From NCBI GenBank assembly GCA_022791915.1, contig JAAWAB010000002.1, positions 124,001 through 188,000 on the forward strand: 64,000 nt of DNA, given 5' to 3'. Below are positions 18,402 to 27,316 of the stretch, piece by piece. Numbering within the stretch: position 1 is the first letter of the stretch; every line of letters starts with the position of its first letter. The notes under the pieces were generated by a model. The model searched no databases and had not been told where the DNA came from. It saw only the letters and a program-made list of their open reading frames with translations. This DNA is from Clostridia bacterium (lineage in GTDB: Bacteria > Bacillota > Clostridia > Christensenellales > Pumilibacteraceae). The translations under genes and the position numbers were made by a program.

Positions 18402-21257
18402 CTACGCTTTTCTGCGACGAACGCTCAACACGCACGCGCCCGCAAGCAACAGCACCGCCGCCGCACCGCCTGCCGCCGCGCTCGCGGTACTGCCGCAACC
18501 GCACCCTTTTTCTTCGGGCTTATTTGTGCCGGGCGTGTTGTCGCCGTCACCCGGTTTGTTGTCATCGCCGCCCGGAGTCGTACTACTGCCGATTACGTAT
18601 TTCACCGTGCTCCGCGAGGGGAAGAATCTGTTTTCGTCTTCGGGAAGCGCCTGTACGGCAACTTCGTATTCGCCTTCGTCTTCGTATTCCGCCATGCTGA
18701 ATTCGGTAGCCGTAATCGTTACGGTTTCTTTTTTGGTGCCTTCATACGAAACGGTTACTTCGTATTCGGCGGCGCCTTCCACTGCCGCCCAAGTCACCTT
18801 TTTATTGGCAACGTCCGCTGTAAGTTCGGGACGGGGCAAGGCGGTAGGTTCGGGGTCAGCGTCCATATCGGCAGGGTCTACTTCGTATGCACTGTCGTCG
18901 GCAATCGTGTCTACCGTATTCCCTTCGCCGAGCACCACTTCTCTGCCGAGCGGGGTAATACAAACGTTATCCACCATGCACCAAGCGGGTTCGTCGGTAC
19001 CGAATCCCACGTAACCGAACGAATCGGAAACCGTGCCGCTGCCCACTTTGTTATAGGCGCCCACAGCGCCGTTGGTAACGCGCGCCGCAAAAAGCGCCAC
19101 GTTGTTGTTGCTCACCACCAATTTGAAACGAGTGGTCTGATTATAGAGCGTTTTGGTTTTGCTCTCTTCGTCGGCAAACTGATAGTATTCGATTCCCGTT
19201 GCCTTTTGAACAAATTGCGCATCTTCGGGAACAGCCCCTTCTTCGGGTTGCGGGTTCATTGCCGACCAATTTGACAAAGTGGAGCCGTCCAAATTTTTGC
19301 CGGGTTTGGTAGCGTCGCCCGTGGTGATAAGCGATTCGGCAGTGCCGTGGAAGTCACTGTAATTGCCCTCTTTAATGGTGAACGCGTAACTTTCTCCCAA
19401 AAGTCCGCTGCCCGCCGCACCGAACATGACAAACAATCCGCTGTAACGGTCGCCGTTGGCTTCGCCGCGCTCGCCGTACGGCATGGAAATATAGTCGAAT
19501 TGCATTACAAAGTCGGCATATTCTTTTTTGGTAAGCAGACGCGTGCCCGTACCCGTTCCGAAGAAACCGAGTTTTCCGTCTTCCACTTCCATTCCTACTG
19601 CGGGGTGTCCGCCTTCCACTGCGCCGCCGTGCTGCGAAACGGTGGAATTTTCGTTGAATTTATAAGAAGGAATCCAGCCGCCTTCAAACGTGGTGCTGAT
19701 ACGTTCTTCCGTTTCGTTTTCGGCATAACGGTATCCCGTTACCGAGAATTGTGAATATATCTTGTATCCAAAATTACCTTCGCCGATATGAGCAAAGCCC
19801 ACAACACCCGACGCTTTAATTCCCGCAAAGTTTACGGGCGTTTCGGCTCCGTTCACTTTTACGTCTACCGAACCGTCTTTCTTGCCGATAAGTTCGAGTT
19901 GCACGTAATCACCGCCCACCGTAACGCCTTCGAGCAATACTTCTTCGCCTATTTGCGTTTGCGTGCCGTCGGGGGCAATATTCACCGCACCGAGATACAC
20001 TTTTTGTGCAGATTCTTCTTTTTTGACTGTAAGATATACAAGGCTTGCACCCTTGCTCGGCGCCGTGATTTTATCGTCTTCGTCGTTTAAGCCGAACACA
20101 ATGCCCGCTTTGCGCGTGCTGTTTTCACCGTAGCTGTCAATCTTCATGCCTGCGTTCATCACAAACGTTTCGTCTAAACTATCGTCTACCGCAAGCCGTG
20201 CTTTGGATACAATACGCGCGTCGGCGGCAGGATTGGTAACAGTTATTTCCGATTTTACTTTTTGCTCTCCTGCCGGGTTAATTGTCAATTTTCCCCGATA
20301 ACCTGCCCAGCCGACCCCATCAGTAGCTTGACCGGGACCGGAAAGAGCATTTGTAAACTTGTCTTCTTCCCCTTTTTCAAATCCAATAGAAATATACTCT
20401 TTTTTTTCTTCTGTCGAATCAATTCTATACAATTTGTAATTATCGAATTCAAGTTCGCAATACGGTTGCCACATCCACGCCAAAGTTGCATCTTTCGGCA
20501 TTGTAAAAGCATTTTTTATTGTGCCATATTCAACTTTTTCCAAATTTTCGGTTGTTCCATCGTCATACCCGGCAAAAATCGTCATAGACTTTTCTTCATT
20601 GACGTTAAACTCAAACCAAAAAGTCACATAATCATGTCCTTTTTCTTTTTGCTTTGTCAGCATATCCGTTTGAAATCCAAACTCGGCGACCGTTACGCCA
20701 GATGTGGGGGTCACATTTTTATACCCATTTTCTTCCCCCTCGTCAGGCAACCAATATGTGGCACCATTTGGCGCTGCTGCTCCACGCACCATATGAATTT
20801 GCGTATTATCCACACCGGGAATAAATACTACCGCCGATAAAGTATTGTTATAGTTATTAACAGTTCCGCCACTTGTCGAGTCGATTCCGTCATAAAACGG
20901 ATTGAGCGTAAAGAGCGATGTATTACCGTTTGCTCCAAAATCATGTATGTCAATTTGCATAACAAATTTACTGCCTTGCGTGACATCGGCATACGGGAAG
21001 GGGTCACGAATAGACACATTATGCACACCCGTTACACCTTTCAAGCTATATGTTGTGTTTCCCGCAGAATAGCGGTACGCCGAAGGGTCGGCATCATCTT
21101 TCAAAACAAAATTGTCACTATTTATACCCCCCCCCGAAATGAGTCCCGTGGTTCCCGTAGGCGAGTTTAAGTTGACTCCCGCAAATGCGGAAACCGATGT
21201 AAACGTGCCGAGCGCCAAACAGACGCATACAAGAAATGCCAACAATTTCTTCTTCAT
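18402..21257 (-). CDS. Large exported surface protein (951 aa) with LamG-like repeats and Cys-containing C-terminal anchor
   Basis: Signal peptide MKKKLLAFLVCVCLALGTFTSVSAFA; C-terminus EEKGCGCGSTASAAAGGAAAVLLLAGACVLSVRRRKA. Confidence 0.75.
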   Translation of the reverse strand: MKKKLLAFLVCVCLALGTFTSVSAFAGVNLNSPTGTTGLISGGGINSDNFVLKDDADPSAYRYSAGNTTYSLKGVTGVHNVSIRDPFPYADVTQGSKFVMQIDIHDFGANGNTSLFTLNPFYDGIDSTSGGTVNNYNNTLSAVVFIPGVDNTQIHMVRGAAAPNGATYWLPDEGEENGYKNVTPTSGVTVAEFGFQTDMLTKQKEKGHDYVTFWFEFNVNEEKSMTIFAGYDDGTTENLEKVEYGTIKNAFTMPKDATLAWMWQPYCELEFDNYKLYRIDSTEEKKEYISIGFEKGEEDKFTNALSGPGQATDGVGWAGYRGKLTINPAGEQKVKSEITVTNPAADARIVSKARLAVDDSLDETFVMNAGMKIDSYGENSTRKAGIVFGLNDEDDKITAPSKGASLVYLTVKKEESAQKVYLGAVNIAPDGTQTQIGEEVLLEGVTVGGDYVQLELIGKKDGSVDVKVNGAETPVNFAGIKASGVVGFAHIGEGNFGYKIYSQFSVTGYRYAENETEERISTTFEGGWIPSYKFNENSTVSQHGGAVEGGHPAVGMEVEDGKLGFFGTGTGTRLLTKKEYADFVMQFDYISMPYGERGEANGDRYSGLFVMFGAAGSGLLGESYAFTIKEGNYSDFHGTAESLITTGDATKPGKNLDGSTLSNWSAMNPQPEEGAVPEDAQFVQKATGIEYYQFADEESKTKTLYNQTTRFKLVVSNNNVALFAARVTNGAVGAYNKVGSGTVSDSFGYVGFGTDEPAWCMVDNVCITPLGREVVLGEGNTVDTIADDSAYEVDPADMDADPEPTALPRPELTADVANKKVTWAAVEGAAEYEVTVSYEGTKKETVTITATEFSMAEYEDEGEYEVAVQALPEDENRFFPSRSTVKYVIGSSTTPGGDDNKPGDGDNTPGTNKPEEKGCGCGSTASAAAGGAAAVLLLAGACVLSVRRRKA
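21127..21135. repeat. Homopolymer C9 (G9 on coding strand) inside the 951-aa exported protein gene
   Basis: tttata ccccccccc gaaat; encodes S-G-G-G near residue 41. Confidence 0.9.
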
Positions 21258-21339
21258 TTTCCTTTCTCCTTTTGGTGATAGTTTATTTACTCGCGGCGCG
21301 ACTTTGGATTTGCGCCGATTGAGTACGGTAAAACAGAAA

Positions 21340-22287
21340 TCAGTATTCGTATGCGGGCAGGAATTTGTCTATCAGTTTGCGACTTCCGAACGCAATGGGC
21401 GTTCCCACAAGCGCACACAGAACACCTACGGTAGCGCCCATTGCCATTTGCGCCGTGCCTGCCTCGCGCACGTTGTTTACAATATACAACGCAATGGTGT
21501 AGCCGCCCACGATTTCGGCATTACTGCCGAGCAACAGTTTGGGTTGCAAAAAGTAAGTGAATATAACGGTTGTGCCGAGTAGCAACAGGGTGCCGATAGT
21601 AGAGCCAATCATGGGTATGGTTACCGAAAACAATTCGCGCCACATGGTGAGTCCGTCGAGCTTGCCCGCCTCTATCACGTCTTGCGGAATCCGCGCCATT
21701 GCGCCCGATACGAGCACGATGTTATATCCGATACCCGACCACAAGCCGTACAAAAGAACCATCCACCAGGCAGTGCCTTTATCGCCGAGATAACCGTCGA
21801 ACGGCACCAGACGTTCCAACCCTATTTTTTTGAGCATATTGGGAATAAAGCCGAACGAACCGTCGAGCATAAACGAGAATACCAGGGTGAGTACCACCGC
21901 CGATATAATACTCGGCAAAAAGAATACTATCTTGAACACGCCGCCCATCGGCATTTTTTTATACAGCACGTAGGCAAAGAAAAGCGATATCGGCACAATT
22001 ACAAAGTCGTTCCACAAGAAGATAGAAAACGAATTGACCAGCGCCCGCGGTAGCACACTGCCCGTCCGCCGAAACTCATTCCATAAATGTTCGTAATTGC
22101 GGAACCCGTTCCATACCCATTGCCCCGAATTCATATCGAACTGTTTGAACGATAAAAACACCGTATCCACATTGATATAAACCCAGAAAAGCGCCAGATG
22201 CAACAACGGAACGGAAAGCATTACGCAAATGAACACAACGTCGCTTTTACTGTTTCGCTTATGTTTGGCTTTGGTTAAAACCGCCAT
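21340..22287 (-). CDS. Carbohydrate ABC transporter permease (MalF/UgpA-like)
   Basis: DVIEAGKLDGLTMWRELFSVTIPMIGSTIGTLLLLG EAA motif; polytopic. Confidence 0.9.
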   Translation of the reverse strand: MAVLTKAKHKRNSKSDVVFICVMLSVPLLHLALFWVYINVDTVFLSFKQFDMNSGQWVWNGFRNYEHLWNEFRRTGSVLPRALVNSFSIFLWNDFVIVPISLFFAYVLYKKMPMGGVFKIVFFLPSIISAVVLTLVFSFMLDGSFGFIPNMLKKIGLERLVPFDGYLGDKGTAWWMVLLYGLWSGIGYNIVLVSGAMARIPQDVIEAGKLDGLTMWRELFSVTIPMIGSTIGTLLLLGTTVIFTYFLQPKLLLGSNAEIVGGYTIALYIVNNVREAGTAQMAMGATVGVLCALVGTPIAFGSRKLIDKFLPAYEY

Positions 22288-22288
22288 A

Positions 22289-23749
22289 TTAAATGCCGCC
22301 TACCGACGAAACAAAGTCGTCCCACGAATTTTTTACCGCCGTGTATTCCGAAGAGCACCAGCTGCTCGCCGTAATCGTGTCTGCGTTTGCAAGCAACGTG
22401 GTATACGGATTCGTAGTTTGGAATTTACCCAGTTTATTCGCCGTCCAGAGTTTGCTGGTGGAATTTTCAAACCAAGTTACCGAACTTGCCCAAATATCCA
22501 AACACGATTTTACAAACGGCGTTGTTTTGCATTCGCTTATATCGTAATCGAACGGACGGGGTGCGCCCGTAAGATTTGTATACTGCTTTAACATATCGTC
22601 GCGGCACATAAACGCAAGGAATTTCTTTGCGCCTTCCACGTTGTCCGCCTCTTTGGGCACAATCGACATATCGGGTTGCCCGCTGTAATTCACGTTTATC
22701 ACGCCGTTCGCGTCCGTTTTGGCTCCGTCTACGTACGGCACGCGCATCATGCGGATTTCGTCGGTAATCACTTGACCCGATTCTTTTTCAATCCAAACGC
22801 CGTCGGGTATCATTGCCGCCTCGCGCTGCGCAAAAGAAACCTGCGCTTTGAGGTGGTCTTTACTTGCCGAACCGCGAAGCGTGTACTTGGTGCGGTTTTC
22901 CACAATCAAGTCGCTGAACGTTTTGAGCATGTTTTTCTTTCCGAGTCCGGGTTCTATATCGGGATTATACACTTCCGGCGACGCAAAGCCCATAAATTCG
23001 TTAAGCTTATCGATTCCCGAATACTGCAACCACCAGTTGGTGCCCACAAAGTCCCAATAGCCGCCGCCCACGTTGCCGGGGTACACAAAGGGCACTTCGC
23101 CGTCTTTTACAATCTGTTCGCAAAGTTCTTTTAACTCGGTAACGGTGGTGGGAACTTTCCAACCGTATTTGTCAAACATCGTTTTGTTGTAAACGATACC
23201 CGTTACGTTTTCGTTCCAGGGGAAGGAATAGAAATGCTCTTCGCCCCTGTTGGTGGTTTTGCCGTACGTTTTCCACGTGCCTCTGATTTTATCGATTACC
23301 TTGCCGTCTTCGCCGGGAATCTGCATTTCGTACAAATCGTCCAAAGAGGCGAGCTTATCGTTTGCCGCATAGCTGTACCAGGGCGACGCAAGTATCATGT
23401 AAATATCCGAAAGTCCCCTGCCCGATTCGAGTTTACTGCTCACGCCCGTGGTGATTTCCGAATCGCCCGTCAGTACAAAATAGTAGTCTTTTCCAATAGG
23501 GTCGAGCAAGAAAGCGCGCGCCGCCTGACGAATCCAGGCGTCTTTATACCCCGTGGCATACGCGATTTTGATTGCGGTTTTGCCTTCTTTGGTGCCCGCA
23601 TACATTTCGCCTGTTTTGGGAGTAAATTCTACGCCTTCCAAACTGCCGCCGTTCTCTTCTTCGGTAGGCGCCTGCACGGCGCACCCCGTAAGCGAAAACA
23701 CGCTCACGCAGAGAACCGCCGCAATCAAAAACGAAACAAACTTTTTCAT
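22289..23749 (-). CDS. ABC transporter extracellular solute-binding lipoprotein (family 1)
   Basis: Lipobox VFSLTGC; SFPWNENVTGIVYNKTMFDKYGWKVPTTVTELKELCEQI; next to permease. Confidence 0.9.
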   Translation of the reverse strand: MKKFVSFLIAAVLCVSVFSLTGCAVQAPTEEENGGSLEGVEFTPKTGEMYAGTKEGKTAIKIAYATGYKDAWIRQAARAFLLDPIGKDYYFVLTGDSEITTGVSSKLESGRGLSDIYMILASPWYSYAANDKLASLDDLYEMQIPGEDGKVIDKIRGTWKTYGKTTNRGEEHFYSFPWNENVTGIVYNKTMFDKYGWKVPTTVTELKELCEQIVKDGEVPFVYPGNVGGGYWDFVGTNWWLQYSGIDKLNEFMGFASPEVYNPDIEPGLGKKNMLKTFSDLIVENRTKYTLRGSASKDHLKAQVSFAQREAAMIPDGVWIEKESGQVITDEIRMMRVPYVDGAKTDANGVINVNYSGQPDMSIVPKEADNVEGAKKFLAFMCRDDMLKQYTNLTGAPRPFDYDISECKTTPFVKSCLDIWASSVTWFENSTSKLWTANKLGKFQTTNPYTTLLANADTITASSWCSSEYTAVKNSWDDFVSSVGGI

Positions 23750-23794
23750 ACTGTTTTCTCCTTATAAGATTATTTTTTTATGGAAAACCCTTTT

Positions 23795-25261
23795 TTAGTA
23801 CGGAATCACAAACGCGCCTTCGCCGCAGGCAAGATTGAGCGTAACTTTCCCTTTTTTCACGCGCTCCGTAGTTTTCACGCCGTTTTTCACCACAACTACG
23901 GCGCCTTTATCTTTAATCGTGAGCGTGACTTTGTTGGAAAGATTCTTGCCGGGGTCGGTGAAATTGACTACCATATACCCTTCGTTGCCGTCTTTGTCTT
24001 CAAACAGCCCCGCAAAACAATCTTCTTCGCCCGTGATTCCCGTGAGCGTTTTACCGCTTTCGAGCACGTTGGGCGAGCCTTCGAGATAGCTGAAATTATC
24101 TTCGGTATCGTTTATATTGCCGAGCATTACGCCCTTCCAGGTAAAGTTTTTATAATAGGGCATAAGCGCCTGCACGTCGGCATTGGTTTGCTGAATGTAG
24201 GTATACGCCGCCGTTTTTTCCAAATCGCGGTTTATGGGCGCATTGTTCCCGAACGCCGTGCTACCGTCGGACGGGGGCGGGCAGGAATAGCAAAACCACT
24301 GTATGCAATCGCCGCCGTAAGCAAGAAAGCTATACGCCTGCATGCTCGCGTCTGCCTTACTGCGCAATTCGCGGTTTTTGCCGCCGAACGACATGCTCTG
24401 CAAAAACGTCCATAATTTGCGGTTTTTGCCTTCTTCACGGATTTTTTCCCGCATGAGGTCCATGTTGTACAAAAACGATGCTTCAAAACTCGTTTCGTCT
24501 AAACTGCCGTACAGCGGGTAATGGTCGTACGACACGTAGTTATTGCCCACTTTATCAAACCAACTGTTGAGATACGCATTGTAACTTACCGAAGTACTGG
24601 TGCCCGAAAGCTGGTAGCCCGTAGCGATTACGGGAAACAGATTGCCGTAGAACATCAGGTCGGGCGCCGCTTCGTTGAAAATGCTTTGCGCAAACGCCAT
24701 GGTATCGAACAGCGTCATATCGGGTTCGTCTTTCATCATAAATCCGTACAGCGCGTCGTAATATTCGCTGTCGGTATACATTTTAAGCAGACTTTTTACG
24801 TGTTCCACGCACTGTTCGCGCGTAGCGATTTTGCCTTCCACCAATGCTTTGGTCTGCCACAAATAGTCGCGGATTGTGCTGTCGCCCAAAATGTGCTTGA
24901 TTCCCACTTCTTTCGCCGCTTTGAGCGCCTTTAAGTTATACGACGCTCTGCCGTCTATCATCACGTCGTAGCCGGGGAACGCAATCGTAATTCCCGCGTC
25001 GGCAATTTCGCGATACTTTTCCAAAAACTCTGCGTCCGAAAGTTTGCGCGAACTGACTTCTTTGCCGAAATCGTCATACACAACGTGGCGGTCGGAAATG
25101 CCCACCCACATGCCGACGTCGAATTTTTCATCCGAAGTATATACGGGTTCTTCCCCCGGTTTCACGTCTGTTTCATTGCCGCAACCCAGCATACTGCCTC
25201 CCATTGCTACCGACAGCGCCAACATAAGCGCCATACCCAATCCCGATAGTTTTTTTCGCAT
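23795..25261 (-). CDS. Lipoprotein with TIM-barrel glycosidase-like domain
   Basis: Lipobox GGSMLGC; ALYGFMMKDEPD, FYGNLFPV, YVSYDHYPLYG, GGDCIQWFCYSCP. Confidence 0.6.
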   Translation of the reverse strand: MRKKLSGLGMALMLALSVAMGGSMLGCGNETDVKPGEEPVYTSDEKFDVGMWVGISDRHVVYDDFGKEVSSRKLSDAEFLEKYREIADAGITIAFPGYDVMIDGRASYNLKALKAAKEVGIKHILGDSTIRDYLWQTKALVEGKIATREQCVEHVKSLLKMYTDSEYYDALYGFMMKDEPDMTLFDTMAFAQSIFNEAAPDLMFYGNLFPVIATGYQLSGTSTSVSYNAYLNSWFDKVGNNYVSYDHYPLYGSLDETSFEASFLYNMDLMREKIREEGKNRKLWTFLQSMSFGGKNRELRSKADASMQAYSFLAYGGDCIQWFCYSCPPPSDGSTAFGNNAPINRDLEKTAAYTYIQQTNADVQALMPYYKNFTWKGVMLGNINDTEDNFSYLEGSPNVLESGKTLTGITGEEDCFAGLFEDKDGNEGYMVVNFTDPGKNLSNKVTLTIKDKGAVVVVKNGVKTTERVKKGKVTLNLACGEGAFVIPY

Positions 25262-25327
25262 TCTTTTATCTCCTTAACGGGGACACCATGCCCCTTTGCT
25301 ATATAAACGGGCAACCACCATTTTCCC

Positions 25328-25340
25328 AACCGATTCGGTT
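25328..25340. promoter_or_regulatory. Perfect palindrome AACCGA-T-TCGGTT in the 5' UTR of the transporter operon, candidate operator
   Basis: caaccgattcggttg; extends to 15 bp CAACCGATTCGGTTG. Confidence 0.4.
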
Positions 25341-25378
25341 GTTTCTCCCAAAACGCAAGTTTTCCGTTCATTGATATA

Positions 25379-25407
25379 ATCATACCATACAAATCGGCGT
25401 TTGTCAA
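25379..25407 (-). promoter_or_regulatory. Putative sigma-A promoter for transporter operon (TTGACA-17-TATGAT)
   Basis: Minus strand ttgaca aacgccgatttgtatgg tatgat. Confidence 0.6.
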
Positions 25408-25462
25408 TACCAAAATTAAAAAAAGTTTAAGTTTTTTTTAATAAATACATAAATTTTTAAGA

Positions 25463-25471
25463 CCCCCCCCC
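25463..25471. repeat. Intergenic homopolymer C9 upstream of the transporter-operon promoter
   Basis: taaga ccccccccc gataaa. Confidence 0.9.
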
Positions 25472-25612
25472 GATAAATGCCATTTATATGCAATTTAGTT
25501 TATGTTATTGCGGCTTTTTTGCCCTCATTTTCTTCGATTGTCACGGAAATTTCACAGAAACCCGCTTAAATTTCAACCTTACCGTTCGGGTATACTTTGT
25601 CGTAGCTACAAA

Positions 25613-25645
25613 AAAGGACTGCCTTACACTATTAGGCAGTCCTTT
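25613..25645 (-). terminator. Strong Rho-independent terminator downstream of 25732-27075
   Basis: AAAGGACTGCCT-tacactatt-AGGCAGTCCTTT perfect 12-bp stem, T-run on the minus strand. Confidence 0.85.
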
Positions 25646-25731
25646 CCGACCGATTTATATGCAACTTATCTGAATTTCGGGAGTGATTCCGCAGAAAATC
25701 TCCCGTTTGTTCTGTTTCTGTTTGGTTTGTT

Positions 25732-27075
25732 CTATGCCTGCGCAGCAGACTTTTCCAACAATATCGGTTTGCCGAAGAACCCGAGCGGAGAAAACAACTT
25801 CCCTTCCGCCGTAATATAAAACCGTGCACTGCCGTAAATCGTATCTTTACCCACAATCAACACAGACGTCTGCGTAAACGAAACGGTGTATTCTCCCGTT
25901 TTTTGTTCTCCCTGTATATATAATGAAAAGGAACCGTCGGCGTTCAACGTGAGTGCATACGGTACTTCTCCGTCCGTCCCCGACCAAGCGCCCGCATATT
26001 CCGCAGGCGGGGTTTTCAAATCTTCTTTACGCAGAACAACGTTTTTTGCGCCCGACGGGGTTTCGGCAAACGTTAGCGTGCGCGCCGAAAAATCATATTG
26101 CAAACGGTATTGCTTTTGTTGCAAATCGTCACTCAAAATAATTTCTTCGTTACAAACCGAATATACCGTCAAAAACGCACCCGTATCGTCCCCGTTTTCC
26201 GACACGGTACACATAACGTCTAAATAATCGAATTCGTACGAAAATTCCAAACTATATTCATAGGTGGCATCGCTTCCCGTAAACGTATCGCACACTTCAT
26301 AGATAAATTGCGTATACGATTCTCTTTTTGCCGAAAAGCTCTGCGTTTCTCCCGCAAATCCTTTCCCCGTAAACGCCTGACCGTCGTAAACAAAGATTGC
26401 CGTTTGCTTATCGTCCCCTTCGCCGTCGGTCAACGTGATTTGCTTGCTGTCGGGTGAAAACACCGCCGCAACCGATTTGCTTTCCGCTCCGTCGGTTTCA
26501 TAGCTTGCCGTAGCGTTGCCCTGCGCGTCTATGGTAACTTCGTATACGTGCACCGTCGTCGTTTCGTCTATTACCCAACTGCGCCAAACGCCTGCAAAAA
26601 CTTCCTTTTCGGGTTCATCGGGCTCTTCGGGTTCGGTAGGTTGCTCGGGGTCTTTATCGTCGGGGTCGACGGGCGGCTTTTCTCCGTCGTCGGGATTCAC
26701 GGGCGGCTTTTCTCCGTCGTCGGGATTCACGGGCGGGTCTTTTTCGTCCCCTTCGTCGGGCTCCTTGTTGTCGTCGCCCGTATCGGGATTCGGATTTTCT
26801 TCGCTATCTCCCGTATCGGGATTTTCGGGCGGTGGATTTTCTTCGCCGTTCGGGTCTTTGTTATCTCCCGTATCACCTTCCGCGGGCGGTTCGTTCGGTT
26901 CTTCGTTGTCCGAAGGGTTGTTTTCGTCACCGTTCGACGGGTCGTCGGTTTCCACAGGCGGAATATTGTTTTGCGGCGGCACGTACTTTTGCCCGCATGC
27001 CGTAATCGTAAACAACAGTACAGGTACCAACAGCAAAACAATCAGCCTCTTGCAAAGCTCACTTTTCTTTTGCAT
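25732..27075 (-). CDS. Putative lipoprotein with long acidic Pro/Asp/Glu linker
   Basis: Lipobox LLFTITACG; low-complexity PVNPDDGEKPPVNPDDGEKPPVDPDDKDPEQPTEPEEPDEPEKE; start trimmed to MQKKSELCKRL. Confidence 0.7.
   Translation of the reverse strand: MQKKSELCKRLIVLLLVPVLLFTITACGQKYVPPQNNIPPVETDDPSNGDENNPSDNEEPNEPPAEGDTGDNKDPNGEENPPPENPDTGDSEENPNPDTGDDNKEPDEGDEKDPPVNPDDGEKPPVNPDDGEKPPVDPDDKDPEQPTEPEEPDEPEKEVFAGVWRSWVIDETTTVHVYEVTIDAQGNATASYETDGAESKSVAAVFSPDSKQITLTDGEGDDKQTAIFVYDGQAFTGKGFAGETQSFSAKRESYTQFIYEVCDTFTGSDATYEYSLEFSYEFDYLDVMCTVSENGDDTGAFLTVYSVCNEEIILSDDLQQKQYRLQYDFSARTLTFAETPSGAKNVVLRKEDLKTPPAEYAGAWSGTDGEVPYALTLNADGSFSLYIQGEQKTGEYTVSFTQTSVLIVGKDTIYGSARFYITAEGKLFSPLGFFGKPILLEKSAAQA
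26671..26730. repeat. 30-bp tandem repeat x2 (gggcggcttttctccgtcgtcgggattcac) plus diverged flanking copies
   Basis: Two identical consecutive 30-mers encoding the DDGEKPPVNP linker unit. Confidence 0.9.
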
Positions 27076-27148
27076 TCTTTCCCATCTCCGTATGTTTTTA
27101 TAATACCGTTGCGTTTTCCCACGTTTGTGGGATTGCAACTATATTTTT

Positions 27149-27178
27149 ATTATACCGCGAACCGGAAAATCCTGTCAA
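27149..27178 (-). promoter_or_regulatory. Putative sigma-A promoter (TTGACA-18-TATAAT) for 25732-27075
   Basis: Minus strand ttgaca ggattttccggttcgcgg tataat. Confidence 0.65.
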
Positions 27179-27316
27179 TTGTTTTCGACATTTTTCGACA
27201 TTCTTGCGTGCATACATTTGTAGATACCGTATTCTTATTTTTTATTTGCAAAAGAAAAAACGCCTTTTCATATAGATAAAAGCGTTTTGAACTTCGGAAT
27301 TTTTGCCGGGCGGAAT

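Noticed and set aside
18243-19274. 343-aa + strand ORF opposite the 951-aa exported protein gene
   Set aside because: Shadow ORF; sense strand encodes signal peptide and anchor
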